34,296 nucleotides of DNA from Tersicoccus solisilvae (lineage in GTDB: Bacteria > Actinomycetota > Actinomycetes > Actinomycetales > Micrococcaceae), in assembly GCF_014643255.1 (NCBI RefSeq), contig NZ_BMJI01000024.1, positions 1 through 34,296 on the forward strand, in the 5' to 3' direction. The notes beneath the pieces are model-generated. The model saw only the letters and a program-made list of their open reading frames with translations, was not told where the DNA came from and did not search any database. Positions 8,291 through 17,432 of this stretch are shown piece by piece; within the stretch, counting starts at the first letter, position 1; each line of letters opens with the position of its first letter. The position numbers and the translations under genes are program-made.

Positions 8291-8695
8291 TCAGTCGGTC
8301 GGGGTGCCGGTCATCGCGGCGATCTGGATGAGGTTGCCGCAGGTGTCGTCGAACACCGCGGTGGTCACGGGGCCGTGGTTCACCGGTTCCTGGGTGAACA
8401 CGACGCCGAGGCCGCGCAGGCGCTCGAACTCGGCGGTGACGTCGGCGACGCCGAAGCTGGTGAACGGGATCCCGTCGGCCACCAGGGCGTCGCGGAACGG
8501 CCCGACCGCGGGATGTTCGGCGGGCTCGAGGGAGATCTGCACCCCGTCGGGGTGCTCGGGCGAGGAGACGGTCAGCCACCGGTGCGGGCCGCCGAGCGGG
8601 ATGTCCTGCTGCGGGACGAACCCGAGCGTGCCGGTGTAGAACTCGAGCGCCTTCTGCTGGTCGTCGACGAAGACGCTCATGGTGGTGATGATCAT
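8291..8695 (-). CDS. VOC (glyoxalase/bleomycin-resistance) family protein
   Basis: 134-residue vicinal oxygen chelate protein made of two beta-alpha-beta-beta-beta modules. Module 1 starts MIITTMSVFVDDQQKALEFY with TGTLGFVPQQD. Module 2 is FGVADVTAEFERLRGLGVVF, ending in TTAVFDDTCGNLIQIAAM. The terminal D-x2-GN-x-I/L pattern is typical. The usual metal ligands are not clearly all present, so it could be a binding protein rather than an enzyme. Its ATG overlaps the stop of the upstream ArsR-type regulator by 4 nt (ATGA), so the two are translated from one mRNA. Such arsR–VOC pairs are common; the ligand is unknown. Confidence 0.85.
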   Translation of the reverse strand: MIITTMSVFVDDQQKALEFYTGTLGFVPQQDIPLGGPHRWLTVSSPEHPDGVQISLEPAEHPAVGPFRDALVADGIPFTSFGVADVTAEFERLRGLGVVFTQEPVNHGPVTTAVFDDTCGNLIQIAAMTGTPTD

Positions 8696-9012
8696 GACTG
8701 CTCCCGGGTGGTCTTCGATGGGCTGGTGTCGGGGGTGCGGCGGGGCAGCCGGTCGAGCCAGTCGTGGACCGGCGCCAGCCCCTCCGCGCGCAGGTGGTGA
8801 ACGGTGGTCCGCCCGCGGGTGCTGACGGTGAGCACGCCGGCCGCCTTCAGGACGGTGACGTGTTTGGCCACGGCCTGGCGGGTCAGGGCCAGGCCGTGCC
8901 GCTCGAGCAGCCGGACGGTCAACTCGAACAGCGTCTGGTCGTTCCGCTCCGCCAGCTCGCCGATCAGGGCCCGTCGGGCCGGATGGGCGATGGCGGTGAA
9001 CCCGTCGTCCAC
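8692..9012 (-). CDS. ArsR-family winged-helix regulator
   Basis: 106-residue DNA-binding protein. MDDGFTAIAHPARRALIGEL is the usual ArsR start (HPxR-x2-IL-like). It is followed by the recognition region LALTRQAVAKHVTVLKAAGVL and the wing VSTRGRTTVHHL. There is no Cys metal box, so it belongs to the non-metal subgroup often paired with VOC or SRPBCC (AHSA1) genes. The GTG at 9012 lies 6 nt after a -10 element TATTCT, so the message is probably leaderless. An inverted repeat in its own promoter suggests autorepression. Overlaps the VOC gene by 4 nt. Confidence 0.88.
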   Translation of the reverse strand: MDDGFTAIAHPARRALIGELAERNDQTLFELTVRLLERHGLALTRQAVAKHVTVLKAAGVLTVSTRGRTTVHHLRAEGLAPVHDWLDRLPRRTPDTSPSKTTREQS

Positions 9013-9018
9013 GGCGTC

Positions 9019-9048
9019 AGAATAGGCAACTCACGGGTTGCTTGTCCA
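9019..9048 (-). promoter_or_regulatory. Promoter with embedded operator for arsR–VOC
   Basis: On the minus strand, TGGACA (9048–9043), an 18-nt spacer and TATTCT (9024–9019) form a good sigma70-type promoter. Only 6 nt separate the -10 from the GTG at 9012, predicting a leaderless mRNA. The spacer holds the inverted repeat GCAAC (9026–9030)–6 nt–GTTGC (9037–9041), a natural site for the ArsR-type repressor. Confidence 0.6.
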
Positions 9049-9144
9049 GGGGCGTATGACCTCGTGTGTCCCGTGCACGCCACCGCGGACTTGCGGCAGC
9101 ACCCGGTCGTCGTCTGGGCTGAGCGTGTCCCCCCCGGGGGCGCC

Positions 9145-9231
9145 CACCATCCCGAGCGGCCGAGAGACCTGGCTCCACGACGCCGCAGCAACCACTCTCC
9201 GGAGCCGGTGCTACCGCCAGGTGCGATGGAG
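9145..9231 (+). promoter_or_regulatory. SAM-I-clan riboswitch, ribosome binding site inside P1
   Basis: S-adenosylmethionine-sensing leader, read from sequence and pairing. P1 is CCATC (9147–9151)/GATGG (9225–9229). P2 is GCGGC (9156–9160)/GCCGC (9182–9186), with the kink-turn-like GAGAGA. The L2 loop ACCTGGC (9167–9173) pairs with GCCAGGT (9216–9222) as the pseudoknot. The core GCAACC (9188–9193) and GGTGCTA (9207–9213) flank P3 (ACC/GGT, CTC/GAG). These match the S-box blocks GACUGGC, GCAACC and GGUGCUAA. There is little or no P4, so it may be a reduced or SAM-I/IV-like form. GGAG (9228–9231), the ribosome binding site of the next gene, overlaps P1, so SAM binding should block translation. 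Confidence 0.75.
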
Positions 9232-9236
9232 CTGAT

Positions 9237-10535
9237 GTGCCGATGACCACGACCGTTTCCCCTGTGCCCGCGTCCTTCGTCCCGCCGGTCGACCCCGCCG
9301 CCGAGTACGCGCGGGTGCACGCCCGGTTCGCCCCGATCTTCGCCCGCATCGCCGAGGGCGCACGGCGTCGCGACCAGGAGCGGACCCTCCCCCACGAGCC
9401 GGTGCGGTGGCTGGACGAGGCAGGATTCGGCGCGCTGCGGGTGCCGGCCGCGCACGGCGGCGCGGGGGTCTCCGTCGAGACGGTGATCCGGGTGCTCGTC
9501 GACCTGGCCGCCGCCGACTCGAACGTCGCCCACCTCTACCGGTCCCACCTCGGGTTCACCGAGTCGCTGCGCTGGCAGCCGGAGGCGGTGCGGGAGCGCT
9601 GGTACGGCCGGATCGCCGCCGGCCAGACCGTGGGCAACGCCTCGACCGAGCGCGGCGGCAACGCCCTGGGCACGGTGAACACGACGCTGGGCCGCGACGA
9701 GGCCGGCGTCTGGCGACTCAACGGCACGAAGTACTACACGACCGGCACGATCTTCTCCGACCACACCCGGGTCAGCGCCGCCCTCGACGACGCGCCCGGC
9801 CGCCGCTTCGCCGTCGTCCCCGTGACCGCGGTCGGCGTCACCGTCGAGGACGACTGGGACGGGTTCGGGCAGCGCCTGACCGGCACCGGCACCGCCACGT
9901 TCACCGACGTCCTGGTCGACGACGTCGACGTGCTGGACCGCGTCGTCGGCTCGGCGGAGGCCGTGCACGAGGCCGCGTTCTTCCAGCTCGTGCTGCTCGC
10001 GGTCCTCGCCGGTATCGCCCGGTCCGCGCGCGACGACGCCGCGACCCTGGTCGCCGGCCGGGCGCGCACCTTCAACACCGGGTCGGGCCTGCCGTTCCGG
10101 GAGGACCCGCTGATCCAGCAGGTGGTCGGCCGGATCGCCGCGAACGCGTTCGCTGCCGAGGCCACCGTGCTGGCCGCCGCCCGCAGCCTCGACCGGGCGC
10201 TGGTCGGCGCCCCGGCCGCCACCGGCGCGGGCGAGGAACCGGCGCCGGCCACCCAGGCGCAGCTGCGGGCGGAGGTCGACGTCGAACAGGCCCAGGTGAC
10301 CGTGCCCGAGCTCGCGCTGGCCGCGGCGCAGCAGCTGTTCGAGGCCGCCGGCGCCTCCGCGACCAGCACCGCGAAAGGGCTGGACCGGCACTGGCGCAAC
10401 GCCCGGACCGTCGCCACCCACAACCCCGCGGTGTTCCGGGCCCGCGCCATCGGCGACTGGTACGTCAACGGAACCCCGCCCGAGGGGCTGAACGCCATCG
10501 GCGACGCCCGCCCCTCCCCCGGGTCGCGGCCGTGA
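9237..10535 (+). CDS. Acyl-CoA-dehydrogenase-fold flavoprotein, SfnB/DszC-like
   Basis: 432 residues with acyl-CoA dehydrogenase fold. An N-terminal helical domain contains RTLPHEPVRWLDEAGFGALRVPAAHGGAG. The middle beta domain contains TVGNASTERGGNALGTVNTTL and WRLNGTKYYTTGTIFSDH. The C-terminal four-helix domain ends RHWRNARTVATHNPAVFRARAIGDWYVNG. The NxSTERGG, YYTTGT and HNP features resemble SfnB and dibenzothiophene monooxygenase DszC, FMN-dependent enzymes that attack organosulfur compounds, rather than true acyl-CoA dehydrogenases. The catalytic Glu region of dehydrogenases is not evident. GTG 9237 is 5 nt after GGAG (9228–9231); ATG 9243 is an alternative. Control by a SAM riboswitch supports a sulfur-acquisition role. 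The exact substrate is unknown. Confidence 0.85.
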   Translation: MPMTTTVSPVPASFVPPVDPAAEYARVHARFAPIFARIAEGARRRDQERTLPHEPVRWLDEAGFGALRVPAAHGGAGVSVETVIRVLVDLAAADSNVAHLYRSHLGFTESLRWQPEAVRERWYGRIAAGQTVGNASTERGGNALGTVNTTLGRDEAGVWRLNGTKYYTTGTIFSDHTRVSAALDDAPGRRFAVVPVTAVGVTVEDDWDGFGQRLTGTGTATFTDVLVDDVDVLDRVVGSAEAVHEAAFFQLVLLAVLAGIARSARDDAATLVAGRARTFNTGSGLPFREDPLIQQVVGRIAANAFAAEATVLAAARSLDRALVGAPAATGAGEEPAPATQAQLRAEVDVEQAQVTVPELALAAAQQLFEAAGASATSTAKGLDRHWRNARTVATHNPAVFRARAIGDWYVNGTPPEGLNAIGDARPSPGSRP

Positions 10536-10603
10536 CCGCGGCGTCCTCCGCAGTGGCCACCAGCGCACTCGCGAAGCGCTCCCACGACGTGTTCAATGGC
10601 GCT

Positions 10604-11104
10604 ATGGCGAACGGACACGAACGACTCGACGACGACGAACTGGCCCCCTATCTCGTGCACCACCTGCTCGCCGCCGGCTCCGGTCTGCGTCTCTTCCGGG
10701 CGGTGAGCCGCACGTGGGGGTCGACGGAGCACGGACCGGCACTGCGCCGTCTGACCGCGGACGTGGACGCCGACCGCCGCGACCTGGCGGCCCTGATCCG
10801 CCGGCTCGGCTACCGGATCCCCCCGGTGCGCCGGGTGATCGGCATCGCCTCGGCCACCGTCGCCCGGCTCGATCCGATCAACCCCCTGCGCCGCCGCGGC
10901 ACCCAGGCGGCGCAGATGGAGATCGAGGCGCTGGAGTCCGCGGTCGACATGAAGGAATCGCTGTGGGACACCCTGCTGGTGCTGCCGGCGGACACGGGAC
11001 TCGACCGGCCGGCCCTGCAACGGCTGCAACGGCGCGCCGGTGACCAGCGCGAACAGCTCACCGCGATCCGTCGCGCGACGGCGCCGGCCCGCTTCCTGCG
11101 CTGA
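10604..11104 (+). CDS. Conserved hypothetical alpha-helical protein, ferritin-like
   Basis: 166-residue, highly charged, helix-rich protein beginning MANGHERLDDDELAPYLVHH. It has no signal peptide or membrane segment. Acidic/His positions in helices (HHLLAAG; ALRRLTADVDADRRDLAALI; MEIEALESAVDMKESLWDTL; LQRLQRRAGDQREQL) suggest a four-helix bundle of ferritin-like type. A clear di-iron ExxH pair is not evident, so the fold is an inference and the function is not known. ATG 10604 lacks a strong Shine-Dalgarno sequence; no other start in this frame gives a better N-terminus. It lies 68 nt after the riboswitch gene and ends 7 nt from the convergent GNAT gene. Confidence 0.7.
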   Translation: MANGHERLDDDELAPYLVHHLLAAGSGLRLFRAVSRTWGSTEHGPALRRLTADVDADRRDLAALIRRLGYRIPPVRRVIGIASATVARLDPINPLRRRGTQAAQMEIEALESAVDMKESLWDTLLVLPADTGLDRPALQRLQRRAGDQREQLTAIRRATAPARFLR

Positions 11105-11961
11105 GCGTCCCTCAGAACAGGACGGTGGCGAACCGGCCGACCGGGGTGAAACCGACGTGGTCGTACACCGCGCGGGCCCGGGCATTGAAGTCGTTGACGT
11201 AGAGGCTGACGACGGGCGCGCGGAGGCGGGCGAGGGTGACGACGTCGGCCATGAACCCCGCCGCGAGCCCCTGACCGCGGAAGCGCGGATTGACCCAGAC
11301 GCCCTGCACCTGGCTGGCGCGGGCGCTGATGGTGCCCAGGTCGGCCTTGAACACGAGGTCACCGTGCCGGTCCCGGTGGATCAGGCACTGCCCGCCGGCG
11401 ATGAACCCGCGCACCCGCTCGCGGTAGGACTGCTCCCCCGCCTGCAGCGGGCTGTACCCGACCTCCTCGGTGAACATGTCCACGGACGCCGGGAGCACGA
11501 CGTCGAAGTCGTCCTGCGCGGCGACGCGCACCAGGCCGGGCCCGCGCACGGGCACCTCGGGGCCGACGGCGAGGAGCGGCTGGTCGGGCCGGACGTCGAA
11601 CGGGTGCGGGCTGCGGCCCTTGATCTCGTCCCACAGCGGCAGCACCGCCTCGGCCGGACCGAAGATCGAGGAGAACCTGCGGCGCATCGCCACCAGGGCG
11701 TCCGCGATCGGGGCGGCGACATCGGCGGTGGTGCCGAGCGGCACGATGTTCGCGCCGGCCCAGCACGCCGCGGTCAGCCGACCGCCGGTCAGGTGGCCGA
11801 GGATCCGGCCGGTGCCGGCACTGATGCCGCGGGAACCGAGCTGCGCGTCGAGGAAGATGTTGGCGACCGGATCGGCGGCGATCAGCTCGCGCAGGATCGC
11901 CGTGTCCGCGGCGACGAGCTCGCGGACGCCGTCGCCGCCGGCCGGCACGGGGGTACGCAGC

Positions 11962-13128
<1,167 letters not shown>

Positions 13129-13161
13129 AGTCTCTCCTCACGGATCGGTGGACCGACGTCC

Positions 13162-13190
13162 ATTATCCCCCTCCGACCGTTCGGTGCCGA
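13162..13190 (-). promoter_or_regulatory. Candidate ispG promoter
   Basis: Minus-strand GATAAT (13167–13162) is close to the -10 consensus. TCGGCA (13190–13185) at a 17-nt spacer is a weak -35. The predicted start near 13155 would leave a leader of about 27 nt with the strong ispG Shine-Dalgarno sequence. The AT-rich hexamer stands out in this GC-rich gap. Confidence 0.45.
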
Positions 13191-13248
13191 CCCGCCGGCC
13201 GGATCGTTCGCCGGCAGCGTGGGGACGGCCGGCTCGGACGACGCCGCG

Positions 13249-14586
13249 TCAGAAGATGCTGATGGGTTTGACGATGTCGGCGAAGATCAACAGCGCCCCC
13301 ATCACGAGCAGGAGCCCGGCCACCACGTACGTCACCGGCATCAGTTTCGCGATGTCCACCGGGCCCGGGTCGCGGCGGCGGAACACCCGGGCCACGCCGC
13401 GGCGGGCCGCCTCCCACAGGGCGCCGGCCACGTGGCCGCCGTCCAGCGGCAGCAGCGGGATGAGGTTGAACACGAACAGGGCGATGTTGACGCTGCCGAC
13501 CAGGCCGATCAGCCCGGCCACCTTGGACCGGACGTCGATCTGGTCGGTCGCGGCGACCTCGCCGGCGATGCGCCCGACACCCACGACGCTCATCGGCCCG
13601 TCCGGGTCCCGCGGGGCGTCGCTGAACGCGGCCTGGCCCACCTCGACCATCCGCTGGGGCAGGTGCAGAACCACCCCGACGACCGCGCCGATGTTCTGCC
13701 CGACCGTGGGCAGCACCTCGGTGATCGGCTGGGCCACCATCCGCTGTTCGGGTCCGATGCCGACGAACCCCGCCCGCGTCGTCTGCACCGTGCCGTTCGC
13801 GTCGCGCACCGGGGTGCCCTTCGCGTCCAACACCGAGACGTCGTTGACGACGGGGGTGATGGTCGAGCTCACCCGGGTGCCGTCGCGGTCGACGACGATG
13901 GGGACCGTCCTGCCCGCACTCTGGCGGATCAGGGTGGTCAACTGGTTCCAGGAGGTGACGTCGGTGCCGGCGAAGGCGACGATGGTGTCGCCGGGCTGCA
14001 GCTTCGCGGCCACCGCGGGGGACGGTTCGTCCGTGGCCAGGCAGTCCGTCTGGCCGGTCCGCTGCTGCTGCTCGGCGGTGACGACACACTGACTGAGCGA
14101 CCCGACCGTCGTCGTCGGCTGCGCGGTGCCGAAGCCCATGATCAGGACCCCGATCAGCACGGTGCCGATGAGCAGGTTCATGAACGGGCCGCCGAGCATG
14201 ATGATGATCCGCTTGATCACCGGCAGCCGGTAGAACATGCGGTTCTCGTCGCCGGGCCGCAGCTCGGCGGCGGAGGCGCGGCGGGCGTCGTCGGCCATGG
14301 TCTGGAACACCCCGGTGGTCGAGGCGCGAACCCGGCCGTCGGCGGTGGCCGGCGGGTACATGCCGATCATGGCGATGTAGCCGCCCGCCGGCACGGCCTT
14401 GATGCCGTACTCCGTCTCACCCCGGCGCACGGAGAACAGCGTGCGGCCGAAGCCGATCATGTACTGGGTGACGCGGACCCCGAACAGTTTGGCGGGTACC
14501 AGGTGACCCACCTCGTGCAGCGCGATCGAGACCACGATCCCGACGACCACGACGAGGACGCCGAGGATGAAGAGCAGTACTGTCAT
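13249..14586 (-). CDS. rip: M50 site-2 protease, RseP/Rip1 type
   Basis: Intramembrane zinc metalloprotease that cuts membrane-bound anti-sigma factors and other targets. The 445-residue protein has a first membrane helix with HEVGH (His24, Glu25, His28). A PDZ domain lies at about 165–260 (EPSPAVAAKLQPGDTIVAFAGTDV is its core, given from 14055 downward). The third zinc ligand motif is LLPLDGGH (Asp382). A final helix follows near residues 415–438. M. tuberculosis Rip1 (Rv2869c) sits in the same dxr–rip–ispG order. ATG 14586 has AGGA 5 nt upstream; longer frames extend out of the family match. It lies 32 nt downstream of dxr. Confidence 0.94.
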   Translation of the reverse strand: MTVLLFILGVLVVVVGIVVSIALHEVGHLVPAKLFGVRVTQYMIGFGRTLFSVRRGETEYGIKAVPAGGYIAMIGMYPPATADGRVRASTTGVFQTMADDARRASAAELRPGDENRMFYRLPVIKRIIIMLGGPFMNLLIGTVLIGVLIMGFGTAQPTTTVGSLSQCVVTAEQQQRTGQTDCLATDEPSPAVAAKLQPGDTIVAFAGTDVTSWNQLTTLIRQSAGRTVPIVVDRDGTRVSSTITPVVNDVSVLDAKGTPVRDANGTVQTTRAGFVGIGPEQRMVAQPITEVLPTVGQNIGAVVGVVLHLPQRMVEVGQAAFSDAPRDPDGPMSVVGVGRIAGEVAATDQIDVRSKVAGLIGLVGSVNIALFVFNLIPLLPLDGGHVAGALWEAARRGVARVFRRRDPGPVDIAKLMPVTYVVAGLLLVMGALLIFADIVKPISIF

Positions 14587-14618
14587 GGCCGTCCTGCGGG
14601 GTGGTGTCGGTCGGGGTG

Positions 14619-15860
14619 TCAGCGCGAGGCGAGCAGCTGCTGGGCGCGGGCCCGCGCCCACCGTTCGGCCTCGAGAACAGTATCCACGCTGAGCTGCCCG
14701 TCGGCCCGGTGTTCGCTGAGCACCCGCTCGATGGTCTCGGTGATGCCGAGGAAGCCGAGCCGCCCGGCGTGGAACGCGTCGACGCACTCCTCGTTGGCGG
14801 CGTTGTAGACGGCCGGGTACGTCGAGCCGGCGGCGCCGGCGCGGCGGGCCAGCACGACGGCGGGGAACGCCTCGTCGTCCAGCGGCTCGAACCGCCAGTC
14901 CGCGGCCGTCGTCCAGTCGATCGGCACCTCCGCATCGGGCACCCGGTCCGGCCACCCCATCCCGAGCGCGATGGGCACCGCCATGGTCGGCCTGCCGATC
15001 TGCGCCACGACGGCGCCGTCGACGAACTCGACCATCGAGTGGATGTACTGCTGCGGGTGGACCACGACGTCGATCGCGTCCATGGGCACGTCGAAGAGCA
15101 GGTGCGCCTCGATCACCTCGAGGCCCTTGTTGACCAGGGTCGCCGAGTTGGTGGTGATCACCCGGCCCATGGCGAAGTTCGGGTGCGCGAGGGCCTGGGC
15201 CGGGGTCACGTCGCGCAGCTGGTCACGGGTGCGACCGCGGAACGGTCCACCGCTGGCGGTGACGACGAGCCGGCGCACCTCCGCGGCGGTGCCGGCGCGC
15301 AGGCTCTGGGCGATGGCGCTGTGCTCGCTGTCGACCGGCACCAGCTGGCCGGGCGCGGCCTTCGCCTTCACCAGCGGGCCGCCGACGATGAGCGATTCCT
15401 TGTTGGCCAGGGCGAGGGTGGAGCCGGCGTCCAGCGCCGCCAGGGTGGGCCGCAGCCCGATGGACCCGGTGATCCCGTTGAGCACGACGTCGGCGCCGAT
15501 CGCGGCGATCCGGGCGGCGGCGTCGGGCCCCTGCTCGATCTGGGGCCGGTGCTGGCCCGGCCGTCCGGCGGCGCGGGCGGCGTCGTCGATGGCGTCCTGC
15601 AGCTGCGCGGGGTCACCGGTCGCGATGCCGACGGCCTCGGCGCGCACGGCGACGGTCTGCTCGGCGAGCAGGCGCAGGTCCCGGCCGCCGGCCGCGAGCG
15701 CGGTGACGCGGAATCGATCCGGGTTGGCGCGGGCGACGGCGATGGCCTGCGTGCCGATGGACCCGGTGGACCCGAGCAGGCTCACCGAGCGGCGCCGTCC
15801 GCCGTCGGTCGGCCGGATCGGGCCGGGCGGGAGGGGGTCGTCGTCGCGGGTCACCGGCAT
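14619..15860 (-). CDS. dxr: 1-deoxy-D-xylulose-5-phosphate reductoisomerase
   Basis: Second step of the MEP pathway: DXP to MEP with NADPH and a divalent metal. The 413-residue protein has the NADPH loop [11 protein letters not shown] (about 28–38), [10 protein letters not shown], the metal/substrate site [14 protein letters not shown] and GGPFRG. It also has [28 protein letters not shown] with the metal-binding Glu, and [18 protein letters not shown] 15860 gives a 24-residue tail before the Rossmann strand. CATACT (15872–15867) lies 6 nt before the ATG, so this message could also be leaderless, but no -35 is seen. It leads the dxr–rip pair. Confidence 0.96.
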   Translation of the reverse strand: MPVTRDDDPLPPGPIRPTDGGRRRSVSLLGSTGSIGTQAIAVARANPDRFRVTALAAGGRDLRLLAEQTVAVRAEAVGIATGDPAQLQDAIDDAARAAGRPGQHRPQIEQGPDAAARIAAIGADVVLNGITGSIGLRPTLAALDAGSTLALANKESLIVGGPLVKAKAAPGQLVPVDSEHSAIAQSLRAGTAAEVRRLVVTASGGPFRGRTRDQLRDVTPAQALAHPNFAMGRVITTNSATLVNKGLEVIEAHLLFDVPMDAIDVVVHPQQYIHSMVEFVDGAVVAQIGRPTMAVPIALGMGWPDRVPDAEVPIDWTTAADWRFEPLDDEAFPAVVLARRAGAAGSTYPAVYNAANEECVDAFHAGRLGFLGITETIERVLSEHRADGQLSVDTVLEAERWARARAQQLLASR

Positions 15861-15905
15861 CCGTCCAGTATGCCGCCCTCATCGCCGATCACGCCGCCGG
15901 CCGGG

Positions 15906-16649
15906 TCAGAGGTCGGTCAGCCCCTTCACCAGGAGGGAGGCGGCGCCGAGGTACGCGATGGCCACGACGATGCGGCGGGCCGCGGCGGCGGGCACGTGCG
16001 GGGCGATCCGCTGGCCGAGCAGCAGTCCGCCGGCGGTGCAGGCGATGATCGTGACCCACTGCCACGGCTCCAGTCCGGGCATCCGGCCGCCGGAGGCGAC
16101 CCACTTCGCGCCCAGCGAGCACAGGCCGAGGGTCAGGAAGTAGGGCTGCAGGGTCGCGGCGAAGGAGCGATGCGGCCAGCGGCTGAGCAGTGCGTAGACG
16201 CTCACGGCCGGGCCGCCGATGCCGGCCGCGGCGTTCATCAGACCGGAGGCGACGCCGCTCGTCGCCAGCGTCAGCGGACCGGAGAGGACGACGGAGGTGC
16301 GGGTCAGCAGCACGGAGATGGTCAGCGCGACGACCAGCAGTACGCCGATGGAGATCTCGACCACCGGCCCGGGAAGCGATGCGGCGAGCCAGGCGCCGGG
16401 CACGATGCCGACCAGCGCGCAGCCGGCCAGCGCCGCGTACCGGCGCCAGTCCACGTCGCGCCGGACCAGCAGCAGCGCCATCGACGCCGAGACCGCCGCG
16501 CACAGGTTGACGAGCATGACGCCGTCGAACGCGCCGAGCGCGAGGACGAGCACCGGGGAGACGACGAGCGCGAACCCGAGACCGGAGATGCGCTGCGCCA
16601 CGGCCCCGACGACGACGGCGGCGAGGACGAGGGCGAACACCCGGGTCAC
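15906..16649 (-). CDS. TauE/SafE family membrane permease (second copy)
   Basis: 247-residue membrane protein of the TauE/SafE (UPF0721) family, distant from the copy at 4845. Hydrophobic helices carry the two family repeats. One is VVGAVAQRISGLGFALVVSPVL; the other is SGVASGLMNAAAGIGGPAVSVY, with the Gly-Ile-Gly-Gly-Pro motif. The GTG at 16649 starts directly before the first helix (VTRVFALVLAAVVVG), with G-rich GGAGGG about 10 nt upstream. A longer frame to 16727 would read through palindromic repeat copy 1, which argues against it. Likely an anion exporter; substrate unknown. Confidence 0.82.
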   Translation of the reverse strand: MTRVFALVLAAVVVGAVAQRISGLGFALVVSPVLVLALGAFDGVMLVNLCAAVSASMALLLVRRDVDWRRYAALAGCALVGIVPGAWLAASLPGPVVEISIGVLLVVALTISVLLTRTSVVLSGPLTLATSGVASGLMNAAAGIGGPAVSVYALLSRWPHRSFAATLQPYFLTLGLCSLGAKWVASGGRMPGLEPWQWVTIIACTAGGLLLGQRIAPHVPAAAARRIVVAIAYLGAASLLVKGLTDL

Positions 16650-16673
16650 TCTACCGACGCCCTCCCCCCTCCC

Positions 16674-16742
16674 CCAGGTCGTCAATAGATGTTCCATCGG
16701 GGCCCGAATCGAGCCCTGCGTGTGCATCTATTGACGACCTGG
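16674..16742. repeat. Palindromic repeat element, copy 1
   Basis: 69-bp element with perfect 18-nt arms CCAGGTCGTCAATAGATG (16674–16691) and CATCTATTGACGACCTGG (16725–16742). The 33-nt centre contains GGGC–GCCC around CCGAATCGA. It is a near copy of 18493–18564 in the same orientation. Position 5 of the arm is G here and C there, and the opposite arm changes to match, so the stem is conserved by compensating change. It lies between divergent tauE/safE and clpP. Confidence 0.9.
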
Positions 16743-16756
16743 CGACGTCGGGCGCG

Positions 16757-16802
16757 CCGCTGACGGCGGATCAGCTGTCGGCGGCACGGCCTTCCCGTGC
16801 CG
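16757..16802 (+). promoter_or_regulatory. Candidate operators upstream of the clpP pair
   Basis: Two signals precede clpP. CCGCTGACGGCGGA (16757–16770) matches CCGCTGACAGCAGA (18470–18483), upstream of the adjacent regulator gene, at 12 of 14 positions. The dyad CGGCACGG (16782–16789)–5 nt–CCGTGCCG (16795–16802) ends 24 nt before the ATG. Either could bind the PopR/ClgR-like protein. No clear -10 hexamer is visible. Confidence 0.4.
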
Positions 16803-16826
16803 TCGTCCGCCGGTGAGGCTGGACCC

Positions 16827-17432
16827 ATGACGACCATCGACGTGTTCCCCCTGGACGAGGACCTGACCCGGCAGCTGATGGCCGAGCGCATCCTCGTCCT
16901 CGGCACCGAACTGAACGAGACCACCGGCAACCGTCTGTGCAGCCAGCTGCTCCTGCTCTCGGCGCAGGACCCGCGCCGGGAGATCAGCCTCTGGATCAAC
17001 TCCCCCGGCGGGTCCGTCCCGGCAATGCCCGCCATCCGTGACCTGATGCGGCTTCTTCCGACCAGCGTCTCGACCCTCGCGCTCGGCCTGGCCTGCAGCG
17101 CCGGCCAGTTCCTGCTCAGCTCGGGCACGCCGGGTCGGCGCTTCGCCCTGCCGCACGCCCGGATCCTCATGCACCAGGGCTCGGCCGGGATCGGCGGCAC
17201 CGCCGGCGACATCGCGATCCAGGCCGAGGATCTGCGGCACACGCGGGACACGGTGCTCGGCCTGATCGCCGAGGACACCGGACAGCCGATCGAGCGGATC
17301 CGGGCCGACTCCGAGCGGGACCGCTGGTTCACGGCGCGCGAGGCCGAGGCGTACGGCTTCATCGACGGCGTCGTCGACGACCTCGCGGTCGTCCTCCCGC
17401 CGGTGCGCACCCCGATCGGGGTGACGGCGTGA
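16827..17432 (+). CDS. ClpP-family serine protease subunit, catalytically complete
   Basis: 201-residue ClpP paralogue. The catalytic triad is intact: Ser91 in GLACSAGQFLLSSG, His116 in ARILMHQ and Asp161 in RADSERDRW. The Gly-rich handle entrance WINSPGGSVPAM is present. The segment SAGIGGTAGDIAIQAEDL resembles the ClpP1/ClpP3 type of actinobacteria. ClpP forms a 14-mer degradation chamber fed by Clp ATPases. The main clpP1P2 operon normally lies beside tig/clpX, so this is an extra set, like Streptomyces clpP3–clpP4. ATG 16827 has GGTGAGG (16812–16818) 8 nt upstream. Its stop overlaps the next start (GTGA, 17429–17432), so the two subunits are made together. Confidence 0.93.
   Translation: MTTIDVFPLDEDLTRQLMAERILVLGTELNETTGNRLCSQLLLLSAQDPRREISLWINSPGGSVPAMPAIRDLMRLLPTSVSTLALGLACSAGQFLLSSGTPGRRFALPHARILMHQGSAGIGGTAGDIAIQAEDLRHTRDTVLGLIAEDTGQPIERIRADSERDRWFTAREAEAYGFIDGVVDDLAVVLPPVRTPIGVTA

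Noticed and set aside
9013-9144. Clear sigma70 promoter for the riboswitch transcript
   Set aside because: Candidates such as TATGAC near 9054 lack a matching -35; nothing convincing was found, so no promoter is reported.
15867-15872. CATACT as a leaderless promoter for dxr
   Set aside because: Spacing to the ATG fits, but there is no -35-like sequence; too weak to list as a feature.
16650-16727. N-terminal extension of the second TauE/SafE protein
   Set aside because: The extra residues are encoded by palindromic repeat copy 1 and precede a normal first helix; GTG 16649 is the better start.
16725-16742. TTGACG in the repeat arms as an outward -35 element
   Set aside because: No suitable -10 hexamer at 16–19 nt in any of the four outward directions.
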